A stretch of DNA of 64,000 bases, from the NCBI RefSeq assembly GCF_000412335.2, contig NZ_KE161030.1:4498739-4562738 (forward strand), read 5' to 3'. Below the pieces are notes generated by a model. That model saw nothing but the letters and a program-made list of their open reading frames with translations. It had not been told where the DNA came from and searched no databases. The translations under genes and the position numbers were made by a program. Source of the DNA: Cedecea davisae DSM 4568. Its GTDB lineage: Bacteria > Pseudomonadota > Gammaproteobacteria > Enterobacterales > Enterobacteriaceae. This document shows positions 41,187 through 49,949 of this stretch, one piece after another (within the stretch, counting starts at the first letter, position 1; the number at the start of each line of letters is the position of its first letter).

Positions 41187-43784
41187 TTAGGCCATTGCAG
41201 TTTTTGCCGGTTTAGCGACCGGGTTGTGCGGAATAAATGACACAACCCAGTCCACCAGCGCGGTGATGGCGTGGAAAATAAATTTCAAAGACGGCGGGGC
41301 AAACTCCGCCAGATGGCGGTAGCCCCGGAAGCCAAGTTTGAGAATATCCAGCAGGCTTTCCAGCGGCTTATCCTCGGGGAAACTGTCCTGCCACAGCGCC
41401 CATGTATCGGCCCTGGCAAAAGTACACTGGATAAAATCAATATGTTGCCGGGTCGTCATCTGAGCCAGCTGCAGGCCGACTTCATCCCCAAACACGCGGA
41501 CCACCTGCGCCGGGAAGAAATATTCCTGCGCGCCACGCTTCAGCAGCAGGTTGATCTTCTGCCCTTCCAGCACCTGAGCAGGCCCATGAATTTTGATCCC
41601 CACGCCGCCGTCGGAGTAGTCATGAACCGTACACGGGAACAGGTGCCCGTCTTCACGGGCAAGCGCCGCAGGCATGGCTATTTCAACGCGGTGCGCCCGC
41701 CTGACCTGCTTGCTCTCAACTGAAACCGCCACCGCGCCGCCAAGGATTATCAGGTTGTAGAACACCCACAGCAGGCTGACGACCACCGTTAGCGCTTCAT
41801 TTTCAGGGCCGTAGAAGAAACGCCACGCGCCCACAACCACGCCGAGCAGGTTTATCAGAACCAGCATCAGATACGGCCTGGTGATGACCCAATCCACATA
41901 CTCGTTCTCGACCAGACCGCCTTTTGCGGTAACGTTGAACTTGCCTTTATGCGGGTTAAACAGCGCCACCAGGGTCGGCTGGGCGATGTACCACGCCAGC
42001 ACCGTTTCGTAGATTTCACTCCAGAAAGAATGGCGGTATTTGCCCTGAATTTTCGAGTTGGTCAGGCTGGCGTGGATCATGTGCGGCAGCACAAACAGGG
42101 CAATCATGATCGCCGGGGCATAAATGATGTAGGCGTGGAACAGCAGAAACGCCAGAGGTGCGGTCAGGAAGATGAGCCGCGGCACCCCGGAGAGGAAATG
42201 GAACATGGCGTTGGCGTAGCAGAGCCGCTGGGCGAACTTCAGCCCTTTGCCGAAGAACGGATTATCCAGGCGGAAGATTTGCGTCATGCCCCGCGCCCAG
42301 CGAATACGCTGCCCAATATGCGCCGAGAGGCTTTCCGTCGCCAGGCCCGCCGCCTGCGGGATGCGCAGATAGGCAGAGGTATAACCCCGGCGATGCAGGC
42401 GCAGAGAAGTGTGGGCATCTTCGGTAACCGTTTCGACCGCAATCCCACCAATTTCATCCAGCGGCCCGCGGCGTATAACGGCGCAGGAGCCGCAGAAGAA
42501 GGTGGCGTCCCACATATCATTTCCGTCCTGCACCAGGCCATAAAACAGCGTGCCTTCATTAGGCGTTTTGCGAAAACGCCCGAGGTTGCGTTCAAACGGA
42601 TCCGGGGAGAAGAAGTGGTGCGGGGTCTGCATCATCGCCAGCTGTTTCTCTTTGAAGAACCAGCCCATGGTCAGTTGCAGGAACGAGCGTGTCGGCACAT
42701 GGTCGCAGTCAAAAATCGCCACAAAGTCGCCTTTGGCGTGCTTCAGGGCGTTATTAATATTCCCGGCTTTAGCATGTTCATGAGTGGTACGGGCGATGTA
42801 GTTCACCCCGACCATATCGGCAAACTGCTTAAACTCGTCCCGACCGCCGTCGTCCAGGATCCAGATATTGAGCTTGTCCTTCGGCCAGTCGATACCCATC
42901 GAGGCATAAATCGTGCCCTTCACGACGTGCAAGTCTTCGTTATAGGTCGGGACAAAGATATCCACCACCGGCCAGGTGTTGATATCTTTCGGCATCGGCA
43001 CGGGCTGGCGGTTAAGCGGCCAGACAACCTGGAAATAGCCCATCACCAGCACCAGCCAGGCATAGGTTTCGGCGAACAGCAGGACAAGGCCAAACACCAG
43101 GCTGACAGGATCGTTCCAGTTCAGGGTCGAGGTGTAGCGCCACCAGATGTAGCGACAGGAGACGGTGAGCGACAGCACTATCAGCATCAGGGCAGAGAAG
43201 CGCCCCGGCAGGCGACGCACCAGCAGGGCCACGCCCCACAGCAGCATCAGGAAGATAAATTGCGCCAGCGGGTTAAACGGCTGGGTAATACACAACAGCG
43301 CCAGAACGGAGGAGAACACGACGATAACGCCGAGAATAATGCGTCGGGCGGTATCGCTGATATGCCCCAGCTCTTTCTCATCTTCGAGGTGCTGAGTCTT
43401 CTGGCTAAAGCTTTCCGGGAGTTTATCAAGCCAGCCGTGCCAGCTCTCGCGCCATGCCTGCATACGGCCGAATGAGCGCAGGCGTGGGCGCCCAATCCGC
43501 CGCTGAGAAAACAGCAGCAGCCAGGCGCTTTGAATACCGTAGCGCAGGAAGTCCAGCGGGCGCGGTTTATTGGGGTTGATGTGGGGATAAAGCCTGTGGT
43601 GTTCGTCGCGGACGCGGCTCCAGCGCTCTCCCTCCAGCGGCAACAGGCACCAGGCCACAATCAGCCACAGGCAGCCAAGCGCGGCGCTAAACGGAGGAGC
43701 GCCGTTGCGGCGAAAAGTGAGATAGCGTTCCCCCAGCCGCTGGCTGGCAGCGGGGAGCAACAGCCACGACGCTATGCTGCTCAT
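41187..43784 (-). CDS. bcsA: Cellulose synthase catalytic subunit BcsA
   Basis: An 865-residue GT2 membrane synthase (E. coli 872) that polymerises UDP-glucose to beta-1,4-glucan and moves it across the membrane. Catalytic motifs are present in order: VPTYNEDLHVV, IFDCDHVP (DxD), VETVTEDAHTSL (TED) and IGQRIRWARGM (QxxRW). The C-terminal PilZ domain has the c-di-GMP motifs RRAHR and DYSDGGVG. The ATG at 43784 overlaps the bcsQ stop by 4 bases and matches the E. coli start; the frame from 43814 is not needed. Activation by c-di-GMP connects it to pdeH and pdeK. Confidence 0.98.
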   Translation of the reverse strand: MSSIASWLLLPAASQRLGERYLTFRRNGAPPFSAALGCLWLIVAWCLLPLEGERWSRVRDEHHRLYPHINPNKPRPLDFLRYGIQSAWLLLFSQRRIGRPRLRSFGRMQAWRESWHGWLDKLPESFSQKTQHLEDEKELGHISDTARRIILGVIVVFSSVLALLCITQPFNPLAQFIFLMLLWGVALLVRRLPGRFSALMLIVLSLTVSCRYIWWRYTSTLNWNDPVSLVFGLVLLFAETYAWLVLVMGYFQVVWPLNRQPVPMPKDINTWPVVDIFVPTYNEDLHVVKGTIYASMGIDWPKDKLNIWILDDGGRDEFKQFADMVGVNYIARTTHEHAKAGNINNALKHAKGDFVAIFDCDHVPTRSFLQLTMGWFFKEKQLAMMQTPHHFFSPDPFERNLGRFRKTPNEGTLFYGLVQDGNDMWDATFFCGSCAVIRRGPLDEIGGIAVETVTEDAHTSLRLHRRGYTSAYLRIPQAAGLATESLSAHIGQRIRWARGMTQIFRLDNPFFGKGLKFAQRLCYANAMFHFLSGVPRLIFLTAPLAFLLFHAYIIYAPAIMIALFVLPHMIHASLTNSKIQGKYRHSFWSEIYETVLAWYIAQPTLVALFNPHKGKFNVTAKGGLVENEYVDWVITRPYLMLVLINLLGVVVGAWRFFYGPENEALTVVVSLLWVFYNLIILGGAVAVSVESKQVRRAHRVEIAMPAALAREDGHLFPCTVHDYSDGGVGIKIHGPAQVLEGQKINLLLKRGAQEYFFPAQVVRVFGDEVGLQLAQMTTRQHIDFIQCTFARADTWALWQDSFPEDKPLESLLDILKLGFRGYRHLAEFAPPSLKFIFHAITALVDWVVSFIPHNPVAKPAKTAMA

Positions 43785-44515
43785 ATATCCTTCCCAGGCA
43801 GATTCAGCAGGCACCAGTTGGCGAGCGTCATCATCTCTTCGGCGATGAGCGAGTCCGGGCGGTATTCCCCCAGAGGCTGTTTCACCGCCGCGCTTTCGGC
43901 CATCGCCTCATCGCGGTGAAGAATAATCGGGATCATCGCGCGCTGGCTTTGCAGCCAGAGTTGATAGATATCGTCCTGGAGCTGGCTGGCGACCAGCAAA
44001 TAGTTCACCAGCAAATGCGCGCCCTGAGGCAGGGCTTGCTGGTGTAAACGGGTATGGCAGTTGGAGTCAGGCTTGGCTACCGTCAGCACGCTGTCCGTTT
44101 CGCTAAGCAGCTGGCGCGTCAGGGCTTCAAACCCGTGCGGCAGGTCTACCAGAATCCACCGGTAGCGCTGGCTTTCTTTCAGGTCGGCAAGGTAATGGCT
44201 GAACTGGCCCAATGCGGTTTCTACCGAGGAGAAGGTCTCACGCTCCGCCGGACTAAGCTTGCCAAACGGCAGCACGTCCAGATGGCTGGTATAGCGCCAC
44301 GCGCTTTTACGCCAGTCCTGATTATCCAGCATGGCGCGCGCCCAGCCCTGAGGGTTGGCGAAATCAATATTAAAAAACAGGCGCAGCAGGTTATCCGGCG
44401 AGGTATCAATCACCAGCACCGTCTCCCCAAGCTGCTGCAATGACCAGCCCAGCGCCGCAGTGATAGAGGTGGTTCCTACTCCACCGCGCAACCCCTGTAA
44501 CCCAATGACCGCCAT
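43781..44515 (-). CDS. bcsQ: Cellulose biosynthesis ParA/MinD-like ATPase BcsQ
   Basis: A 244-residue SIMIBI ATPase with the deviant Walker A LRGGVGTTSITAALGWSL at about residues 8-25, VLVIDTSPDNLLRL, and the family ending DSLIAEEMMTLANWCLL. BcsQ is essential for cellulose production and sets the polar location of the synthase with BcsR. E. coli K-12 laboratory strains carry an early nonsense mutation here; this copy is intact. The start at 44515 (MAVIGLQGLRGG) follows the E. coli protein. It overlaps bcsA by 4 bases (ATGA). Confidence 0.96.
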   Translation of the reverse strand: MAVIGLQGLRGGVGTTSITAALGWSLQQLGETVLVIDTSPDNLLRLFFNIDFANPQGWARAMLDNQDWRKSAWRYTSHLDVLPFGKLSPAERETFSSVETALGQFSHYLADLKESQRYRWILVDLPHGFEALTRQLLSETDSVLTVAKPDSNCHTRLHQQALPQGAHLLVNYLLVASQLQDDIYQLWLQSQRAMIPIILHRDEAMAESAAVKQPLGEYRPDSLIAEEMMTLANWCLLNLPGKDI

Positions 44516-44527
44516 CAGGCACACTCC

Positions 44528-44713
44528 CTATTGTTGCGTTAACTCCGCCAGCAGCGGCCAGCGCTTAATTGCCGCCGCCAGTTGCTCTCGCTGAGAGATA
44601 TCTGTGTAATCTATTTCAGGTATCGAAAAAGCTTTGCTTAGCGCCAGAAAATCATTCTGGAAGGCATACACAAGTTTACCCTCCTGAACATCATCAGTTT
44701 CATTCTCGGACAT
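44528..44713 (-). CDS. bcsR: Cellulose biosynthesis protein BcsR (YhjR)
   Basis: A 61-residue protein matching E. coli BcsR (62) in the segment PEIDYTDISQREQLAAAIKR and the ending WPLLAELTQQ. It is the first gene of the bcsRQABZC operon. With BcsQ it forms a complex that supports assembly of the secretion system. The ATG at 44713 (MSENETDDVQE) is preferred to the frame from 44752, which adds unmatched residues. It is 12 bases from bcsQ. Confidence 0.93.
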   Translation of the reverse strand: MSENETDDVQEGKLVYAFQNDFLALSKAFSIPEIDYTDISQREQLAAAIKRWPLLAELTQQ

Positions 44714-44889
44714 TACCCCTACCATCCTCAGGCAAATCATTGTTATCAACAATTAAAGACAAAGATGCAGAAAATGCAGTGTGATTTACAATACTAAAGC
44801 GGGTGAGATTTATTTTTAAGGGTAGATTTATTTCTCAACGTGCGCTAGTAAATTGACATGTATACTAAATTTATACCCAGGTGAAAGTC
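44714..44889. promoter_or_regulatory. Divergent bcs promoter region (bcsR / bcsE)
   Basis: 176 AT-rich bases between the two divergent cellulose operons. It should hold both promoters. On the plus strand TTGACA (44852-44857), 17 bases, then TTATAC (near 44870-44876) could serve bcsE, overlapping TATACTAAATTTATACC. AGGTGA six bases before ATG 44890 is the bcsE ribosome site. Confidence 0.6.
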
Positions 44890-46452
44890 ATGGAACCCAT
44901 ATTCTCGCTTGGCATTACATCTTTGTGGGACGAATTAAGCCACATGCCGACCGGTGGAGTCTGGTGGCTTGATGTGGGGCGCAGAGATGACGCCATCACC
45001 CTGATTAATCAAACCATTTCAAAGCAAAAAGAGCAGGATAACATTGCGGTTATTACGATGGGAGAAAAGCCCAAAAAGATAATAAAACTGGACGCACTTC
45101 ACGGCCCCAAAAAAATTGATCTTTTTTCCATGCCAAATTCTTATAATGGTCTAAACTGCATGCCCCAGGATTTAATGTGTAGCGTTAATCCGAAAAATTA
45201 TTTATTTATCCTGTTGAGTTCAGATAATGTCTGGGAAAATATACCCAGCGCCTCTTTGCTTCGCTGGATTCATTCTATTGGGCGATGGACAAAGCGCCAC
45301 AATTGCAGCCTGCTGTTTGTGAATGTTGGAAATAATATCGACAAACAGTTTTCGTTATTAATTAACGAACACCGCAGCCTGTCCGGCCTTGCCAGCCTGC
45401 GGGCGCAAACGGACATTCACCGCTATGACGTTGCCTTCTGGTGCAACGAAAAAGGGGTGACCGCCGATCAACAGCTCGATGTACAGTGGCATAAGCAAAG
45501 CTGGCAGGTGGTGGAAAACGTTGAAAATACGCCTCAGCCCCGCAGCGATGAAAAGCGGGTGATGAGCCATATTGCCGTGCTGGAAGGCGCACCCGCCCTG
45601 TCCGAAAACTGGCAGCTGTTTGAAAATAACGAGCAGCTGTTTGAAGCGGCGAGAAGCGCCCAGGCGGCGACAATCATTTTTTCCCTGACGCAAAACAGCC
45701 AAATAAACAGCATTGCCCGGCAAATCCACGCCCTGCGCCGCCAGCGAGGTAGCGCGCTGAAGCTTATCGTACGTGAAAATCATGCCAGCCTGCGCGCCAC
45801 GGACGAACGCCTGATGCTCGGCTGCGGGGCTACGCTTATCATTCCGTGGAACGCGCCGCTCTCCCGCTGCCTGACGATGATAGAAAGCATTCAGGGCGTT
45901 AAATTTACCCGCCACGTACCGGAAGAAATTGGCGTGCTCATCGACCAGATGCAGCCGTTAAAACTGCGCGGCTACCAGCCCTGGGAAACGTTCTGCAACG
46001 GCATAGCGGCATTGATGAATAACTCGCTGCTGCCCCAGGACGGTAAGGGCGTAATGGTTGCCCTGCGCCCGGTACCGGGGCTACGCGTTGAACAGGCGCT
46101 TACGCTGTGCCGCCCAAACCGCATGGGCGATATCGTCACGCTCGGCGAAAACCGGCTGGTGCTGTTCCTTTCGTTCTGCCGTATTAACGATCTCGATACC
46201 GCCCTGAACCATATCTTCCCGCTGCCGGTTAACGATATCTTCACCAACCGCATGGTGTGGTACGAAGACGGCCAGATAGCCGCGGAGGTGTTACAGATGC
46301 AGGCCATGCGCCCGGAAAAATGGGCTAAACCTCTTGCCGCAACCCTCAACCAAAATGCCGTGCCTCAGGTAAGCCGCGAGGGCCACGGCTGGCGCCGCCA
46401 GCCCACCGCAATCACCCTGCTTGATGATACCTCCGGGGAGCAAACATCATGA
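44890..46452 (+). CDS. bcsE: c-di-GMP-binding cellulose regulator BcsE
   Basis: A 520-residue protein (E. coli 523) of the GIL-domain family. It starts [20 protein letters not shown]. The c-di-GMP I-site is RMGD at residues 411-414 within [16 protein letters not shown], and [12 protein letters not shown] in the REC-like part is also conserved. BcsE raises cellulose output and binds BcsF, BcsR and BcsQ at the membrane. GTG at 44881 is an alternative start giving 523 residues, but the ribosome site AGGTGA is placed for ATG 44890. It overlaps bcsF by 4 bases. Confidence 0.95.
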   Translation: MEPIFSLGITSLWDELSHMPTGGVWWLDVGRRDDAITLINQTISKQKEQDNIAVITMGEKPKKIIKLDALHGPKKIDLFSMPNSYNGLNCMPQDLMCSVNPKNYLFILLSSDNVWENIPSASLLRWIHSIGRWTKRHNCSLLFVNVGNNIDKQFSLLINEHRSLSGLASLRAQTDIHRYDVAFWCNEKGVTADQQLDVQWHKQSWQVVENVENTPQPRSDEKRVMSHIAVLEGAPALSENWQLFENNEQLFEAARSAQAATIIFSLTQNSQINSIARQIHALRRQRGSALKLIVRENHASLRATDERLMLGCGATLIIPWNAPLSRCLTMIESIQGVKFTRHVPEEIGVLIDQMQPLKLRGYQPWETFCNGIAALMNNSLLPQDGKGVMVALRPVPGLRVEQALTLCRPNRMGDIVTLGENRLVLFLSFCRINDLDTALNHIFPLPVNDIFTNRMVWYEDGQIAAEVLQMQAMRPEKWAKPLAATLNQNAVPQVSREGHGWRRQPTAITLLDDTSGEQTS

Positions 46453-46643
46453 TGAATATCACCGACATCATTCAGCTGGTTGTGCTTTGCGCGATTATCT
46501 TTATCCCGCTGGGCTACACCGCCCACCGCTGGCTTCCCCGGCTGAGCAATTCAGTACGGTTAATGTTTCTAAAACCACGCTACGTCAAACCGGCCGGAAC
46601 GCTGCGCCGGGCTTCAGTCAAGGCAGACCACCAACATGACTAA
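46449..46643 (+). CDS. bcsF: Small inner-membrane protein BcsF
   Basis: A 64-residue single-span protein (E. coli 63): the helix is [20 protein letters not shown], followed by a basic tail [16 protein letters not shown]. It anchors BcsE at the membrane and helps BcsG. Its start overlaps the bcsE stop by 4 bases and its end overlaps bcsG by 8, so the three are translated together. Confidence 0.94.
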   Translation: MMNITDIIQLVVLCAIIFIPLGYTAHRWLPRLSNSVRLMFLKPRYVKPAGTLRRASVKADHQHD

Positions 46644-48309
46644 TCACGCTCAAACGGCAAAACAGCTCGCATCTTTCCGGCAATACTGGCGCGGGCTGGG
46701 CGGCTGGAACTACTACTTTCTGCTGAAATTTGGGCTGCTGTGGACCGGCTATCTCAATTTTCACCCGCTGGCGAACCTGGTCTTTCTCGCCTTTTTACTG
46801 TTCCCGCTGCCGCCGATTAACCTCCACAAGCTGCGTAACTGGATAGCGCTGCCCATCGGTATCGGGCTGTTCTGGCACGATACCTGGCTGCCCGGCCCCG
46901 ACAGCATTATTAGCCAGGGATCGCAGGTCGCCGGTTTTAGCTTTGCCTATCTCGTTGACCTGGTTACCCGGTTTATTAACTGGCAGATGATAGGTGCCGC
47001 CTTTGTGCTGCTGGTTGCCTGGCTTTTTGTCTCACAATGGCTGCGCGTGACGGTATTTGTGGTCGCAATTCTGGTTTGGCTTAACCTGTTAACCGTGGCC
47101 GGGCCAGCTATCTCCCTGCTGCCTTCCGCCGCACAAACTACTGCTTCGGTTAATACCGGCGCACCGGCAGCTTCCGGTGCGGCTCCGGCTCCGGTGCCCG
47201 GCGACATTCCGGCACAGACCGCCCCTCCCACCAGCGATAACATTACCGCCTGGCTGAACAGTTTTTATGCCGGCGAAGCCAAACGGCAGACCAAATTCCC
47301 GGACGCGCTGCCCGCGGACGCTCAGCCTTTTGAGCTGCTGATAATCAATATCTGCTCGCTTTCATGGTCGGACATTGAAGCGGTCGGCCTGGATTCACAC
47401 CCTCTGTGGAAACACTTCGATATTCTTTTCAAAAACTTTAACTCGGCCACCTCCTACAGCGGCCCGGCGGCTATTCGCCTGCTGCGTGCCAGCTGCGGCC
47501 AGTCTTCTCATAAAGGGCTTTACGAGCCTGCCGGTAATCAGTGCTATCTGTTTGATGATCTTGCCCGTCTGGGCTTTAAACAGCAGCTGATAATGGATCA
47601 TAACGGCGTGTTCGGTGATTTCCTGAAAGAAGTCCGTGAGTACGGCGGCGTTCAGGTTCCGCTGATGGACCAGGGCGGGCTGCCGAGCGGGCTGCTCGCC
47701 TTCGATGGCTCACAAATTTATGACGACACGGCGGTGCTACATCGTTGGTTGCAGGGCGAACAGAACGACGGCGCTAACCCGCGTACCGCCACCTTCTATA
47801 ATCTGGTGCCGCTGCACGATGGCAACCATTATCCGGGCAATAGCAAAACCGCCGACTATAAAGCCAGGGCGCAAAAGCTGTTTGACGAGCTGGACTCGTT
47901 CCTGACCGAGCTTGAAAAGTCGGACCGCAAAGTGATGGTAGTGATTGTGCCAGAGCACGGCGCGGCGCTGAAAGGCGATAAAATGCAGGTCTCCGGCCTG
48001 CGTGACATCCCGAGCCCGGACATCACCCACGTTCCGGCAGGCGTAAAATTTGTTGGGATGAAGGCTCCGCATCAGGGAGAGGCTATCGAAATCAGCCAGC
48101 CGAGCAGTTATCTGGCCATTTCGGAGCTGGTTTCCCGTTCGGTTGACGGCAAAAATTTCGTGGCAGACCAGGTGGACTGGAATGCGTTAACCGGCAACCT
48201 GCCGCAAACCGCGCCGGTCTCTGAAAACGCCACGGCGGTGGTGCTGAAATACCAGGATAAGCCGTATGTTCGGCTCAGCGGCGGCGACTGGGTGCCTTAT
48301 CCGCAGTAA
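46636..48309 (+). CDS. bcsG: Cellulose phosphoethanolamine transferase BcsG
   Basis: A 557-residue enzyme (E. coli 559). Several N-terminal membrane spans (residues about 25-160) are followed by a Pro/Ala-rich linker and a periplasmic alkaline-phosphatase-fold domain. The nucleophile Ser275 lies in [19 protein letters not shown]. The metal-site pair Glu440-His441 lies in [13 protein letters not shown]. The enzyme adds phosphoethanolamine from phospholipid to cellulose, needed for strong biofilm matrix. It ends the bcsEFG operon with a clear terminator. Confidence 0.97.
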   Translation: MTNHAQTAKQLASFRQYWRGLGGWNYYFLLKFGLLWTGYLNFHPLANLVFLAFLLFPLPPINLHKLRNWIALPIGIGLFWHDTWLPGPDSIISQGSQVAGFSFAYLVDLVTRFINWQMIGAAFVLLVAWLFVSQWLRVTVFVVAILVWLNLLTVAGPAISLLPSAAQTTASVNTGAPAASGAAPAPVPGDIPAQTAPPTSDNITAWLNSFYAGEAKRQTKFPDALPADAQPFELLIINICSLSWSDIEAVGLDSHPLWKHFDILFKNFNSATSYSGPAAIRLLRASCGQSSHKGLYEPAGNQCYLFDDLARLGFKQQLIMDHNGVFGDFLKEVREYGGVQVPLMDQGGLPSGLLAFDGSQIYDDTAVLHRWLQGEQNDGANPRTATFYNLVPLHDGNHYPGNSKTADYKARAQKLFDELDSFLTELEKSDRKVMVVIVPEHGAALKGDKMQVSGLRDIPSPDITHVPAGVKFVGMKAPHQGEAIEISQPSSYLAISELVSRSVDGKNFVADQVDWNALTGNLPQTAPVSENATAVVLKYQDKPYVRLSGGDWVPYPQ

Positions 48310-48333
48310 TTTTTACGCGACGTTATCATCAAC

Positions 48334-48362
48334 AAAACCGGCACTCTGTTGCCGGTTTTTTT
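48334..48362 (+). terminator. Intrinsic terminator after bcsG
   Basis: Stem AAAACCGGCA / TGCCGGTTTT with a six-base loop, followed by TTTTT. It ends the bcsEFG transcript before the toxin-antitoxin pair. Confidence 0.92.
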
Positions 48363-48490
48363 ATCAGCTTATATCTGCATCTCCAGAAAATAAATGCGAT
48401 TTAGCACAATAGTTTGCGAGCCTGGTTCCTGAATTAAAAACAAAGACTGTGATCGGAAGTCGAGAAGGAATAGAGTGTTTACGGCGGCGC

Positions 48491-48549
48491 ATTGTACTCA
48501 AAGCTGTACAATATCTGTATAGATTATATACTGGTGGAAATATTGTACA
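48491..48549 (+). promoter_or_regulatory. YefM-YoeB operator and promoter
   Basis: The palindrome ATTGTAC...GTACAAT (48491-48512) includes TGTACA at 48505-48510, and a second TGTACA lies at 48544-48549. TGTACA is the known core bound by YefM and YefM-YoeB. A likely -10 TATACT is at 48527-48532 between the two sites, so binding would block RNA polymerase. Confidence 0.85.
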
Positions 48550-48563
48550 TCCCGGGGGTTTCC

Positions 48564-48815
48564 GTGCGCACAATCACCTACAGTAAAGCTCGGCAGGAGC
48601 TGGCAGATACCATGCAAAATGCAATAGACGATCGGGCACCAGTCCTGATCACCCGACAGAATGGAGGCAACTGCGTGCTACTTAGTGAAGAGCAATATAA
48701 CTCTCTGGAGGAGACGGCTTATCTGATGCGTTCTCCGGCCAACGCCGCGCGTCTGAATCAGGCCATAGAAGATATCAATAACGATCGGTATACAGAACGA
48801 GACCTTATCGAATGA
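48564..48815 (+). CDS. yefM: Antitoxin YefM
   Basis: An 83-residue antitoxin of the Phd/YefM family, the E. coli length. It begins [20 protein letters not shown], followed by [34 protein letters not shown]; the last 20 residues are the disordered toxin-binding tail. It neutralises YoeB and represses its own promoter. GTG at 48564 is chosen, with GGGGGT just upstream; the frame extends to 48492 across the operator, which is unlikely to be coding. It overlaps yoeB by 4 bases. Confidence 0.95.
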   Translation: MRTITYSKARQELADTMQNAIDDRAPVLITRQNGGNCVLLSEEQYNSLEETAYLMRSPANAARLNQAIEDINNDRYTERDLIE

Positions 48816-49066
48816 TCCTCTGCTGGCACCGTCAGGCCTGGGAGGACTATCTCTGGTTTCAGGCCAGCGATAAAAGAAGGGTGAAGCGCATTAACGATCT
48901 CATTAAAGATATCAAACGAACGCCGTTTCAGGGCCTGGGCAAACCTGAGCCGCTGAAATTTAACTGGGCAGGTTTCTGGTCACGCCGCGTAGATGAAGAG
49001 CATCGGCTGGTTTATACCGTTAAAGAAGATCGCCTGATTATCGTAGCCTGCCGCTACCACTACTAA
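48812..49066 (+). CDS. yoeB: mRNA interferase toxin YoeB
   Basis: An 84-residue RelE-family RNase, the E. coli YoeB length. The catalytic residues Glu46 (KPEPLK), Arg65 (EEHRLVY) and His83 (CRYHY) are all present, so it should be active. YoeB cuts mRNA in the ribosomal A site when YefM is degraded. In E. coli K-12 the pair is near the his operon, not beside bcsG, so its position here is different and suggests horizontal movement or rearrangement. Confidence 0.96.
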   Translation: MILCWHRQAWEDYLWFQASDKRRVKRINDLIKDIKRTPFQGLGKPEPLKFNWAGFWSRRVDEEHRLVYTVKEDRLIIVACRYHY

Positions 49067-49133
49067 AAATACCAGCAGGGTAGCGGCTCCCGGCGGCGGG
49101 TTTGCTGTTGCCAGGCCCACCGCCGGATTCAAT

Positions 49134-49796
49134 TTAACCCAAAGGGCTAAGAGTGATTTCTACCCGGCGGTTCTGCGCTTTGCCTTCGGCAGTGCTGTTG
49201 CTGGCGATAGGGTTCGCCGGGCCAGCGCCGGAAGTGCGAACGCGGCTGGCGTCCACGCCCTGGGTAATCAACGCGCTGCCTACGCCGTCAGCACGCTGCT
49301 GAGAAAGACGCATGTTCAGCTCGTTGCTGCCGGTGCTGTCGGTATAGCCCACGACGTTTACCGCCGTTTTCGGATATTCTTTCAGCACCATCGCAACGCC
49401 GGTCAGGGTATTCGCGCCTGCGGGCTTCAGCGTCGCGCTGCTGCTGTCGAAGGTAACGTTGTTCGGCATATTCAGCACGATATTGTCGCCGTTACGGGTC
49501 ACGCTGACGCCGGTTCCGCGCATTTTGTCGCGCAGTTTCGCCTCCTGCACATCCATGTAATAACCCACGCCGCCGCCCAGTGCCGCACCGGCCGCCGCGC
49601 CAATAAGAGCGCCTTTGCCGCGATCTTTTTTCGACGAAGAGAGCACGCCGACTCCCGCACCCACCAGCGAACCAATCCCTGCTCCGATGCCGGATTTGCC
49701 CGCCTGGCTTTCGCCGGTGTAAGGGTTAGTGGTGCAGCCTGAAACCGCTAAGGTGCCGCAAACCACGGCAGCCATAATCATGACGCGTTTTTTCAT
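49134..49796 (-). CDS. yiaD: OmpA-family outer membrane lipoprotein YiaD
   Basis: A 220-residue lipoprotein (E. coli 219). The lipobox is LAVSGC with the acylated Cys at residue 21. A glycine-rich segment (GIGAGIGSLVGAGVGV, GALIGAAAGAALGGGVGYYM) follows. The C-terminal OmpA/MotB peptidoglycan-binding domain shows VNVVGYTDSTGSNELNMRLS and the arginine-rich AQNRRVEITL. It tethers the outer membrane to peptidoglycan and, in E. coli, multicopy yiaD suppresses some BamB/assembly defects. It is divergent from bisC. Confidence 0.95.
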   Translation of the reverse strand: MKKRVMIMAAVVCGTLAVSGCTTNPYTGESQAGKSGIGAGIGSLVGAGVGVLSSSKKDRGKGALIGAAAGAALGGGVGYYMDVQEAKLRDKMRGTGVSVTRNGDNIVLNMPNNVTFDSSSATLKPAGANTLTGVAMVLKEYPKTAVNVVGYTDSTGSNELNMRLSQQRADGVGSALITQGVDASRVRTSGAGPANPIASNSTAEGKAQNRRVEITLSPLG

Positions 49797-49949
49797 CTTC
49801 TTTCCTTCAATCCTTATGAATCCTTGGCCGTATACGATATCGGCGATTGATTATGACGGCGGATCGTGTAGAAAATTCCGGGAAGTATTCTGATAGTTGT
49901 AAATAATATGCGTGGGCGCAGCCCACCACCTGCAAACGCGGAGCCCAAA

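Noticed and set aside
41949-43475. 508-codon plus-strand open frame opposite bcsA
   Set aside because: Composition is that of an antisense shadow (many His, Arg, Gln) and bcsA is certain.
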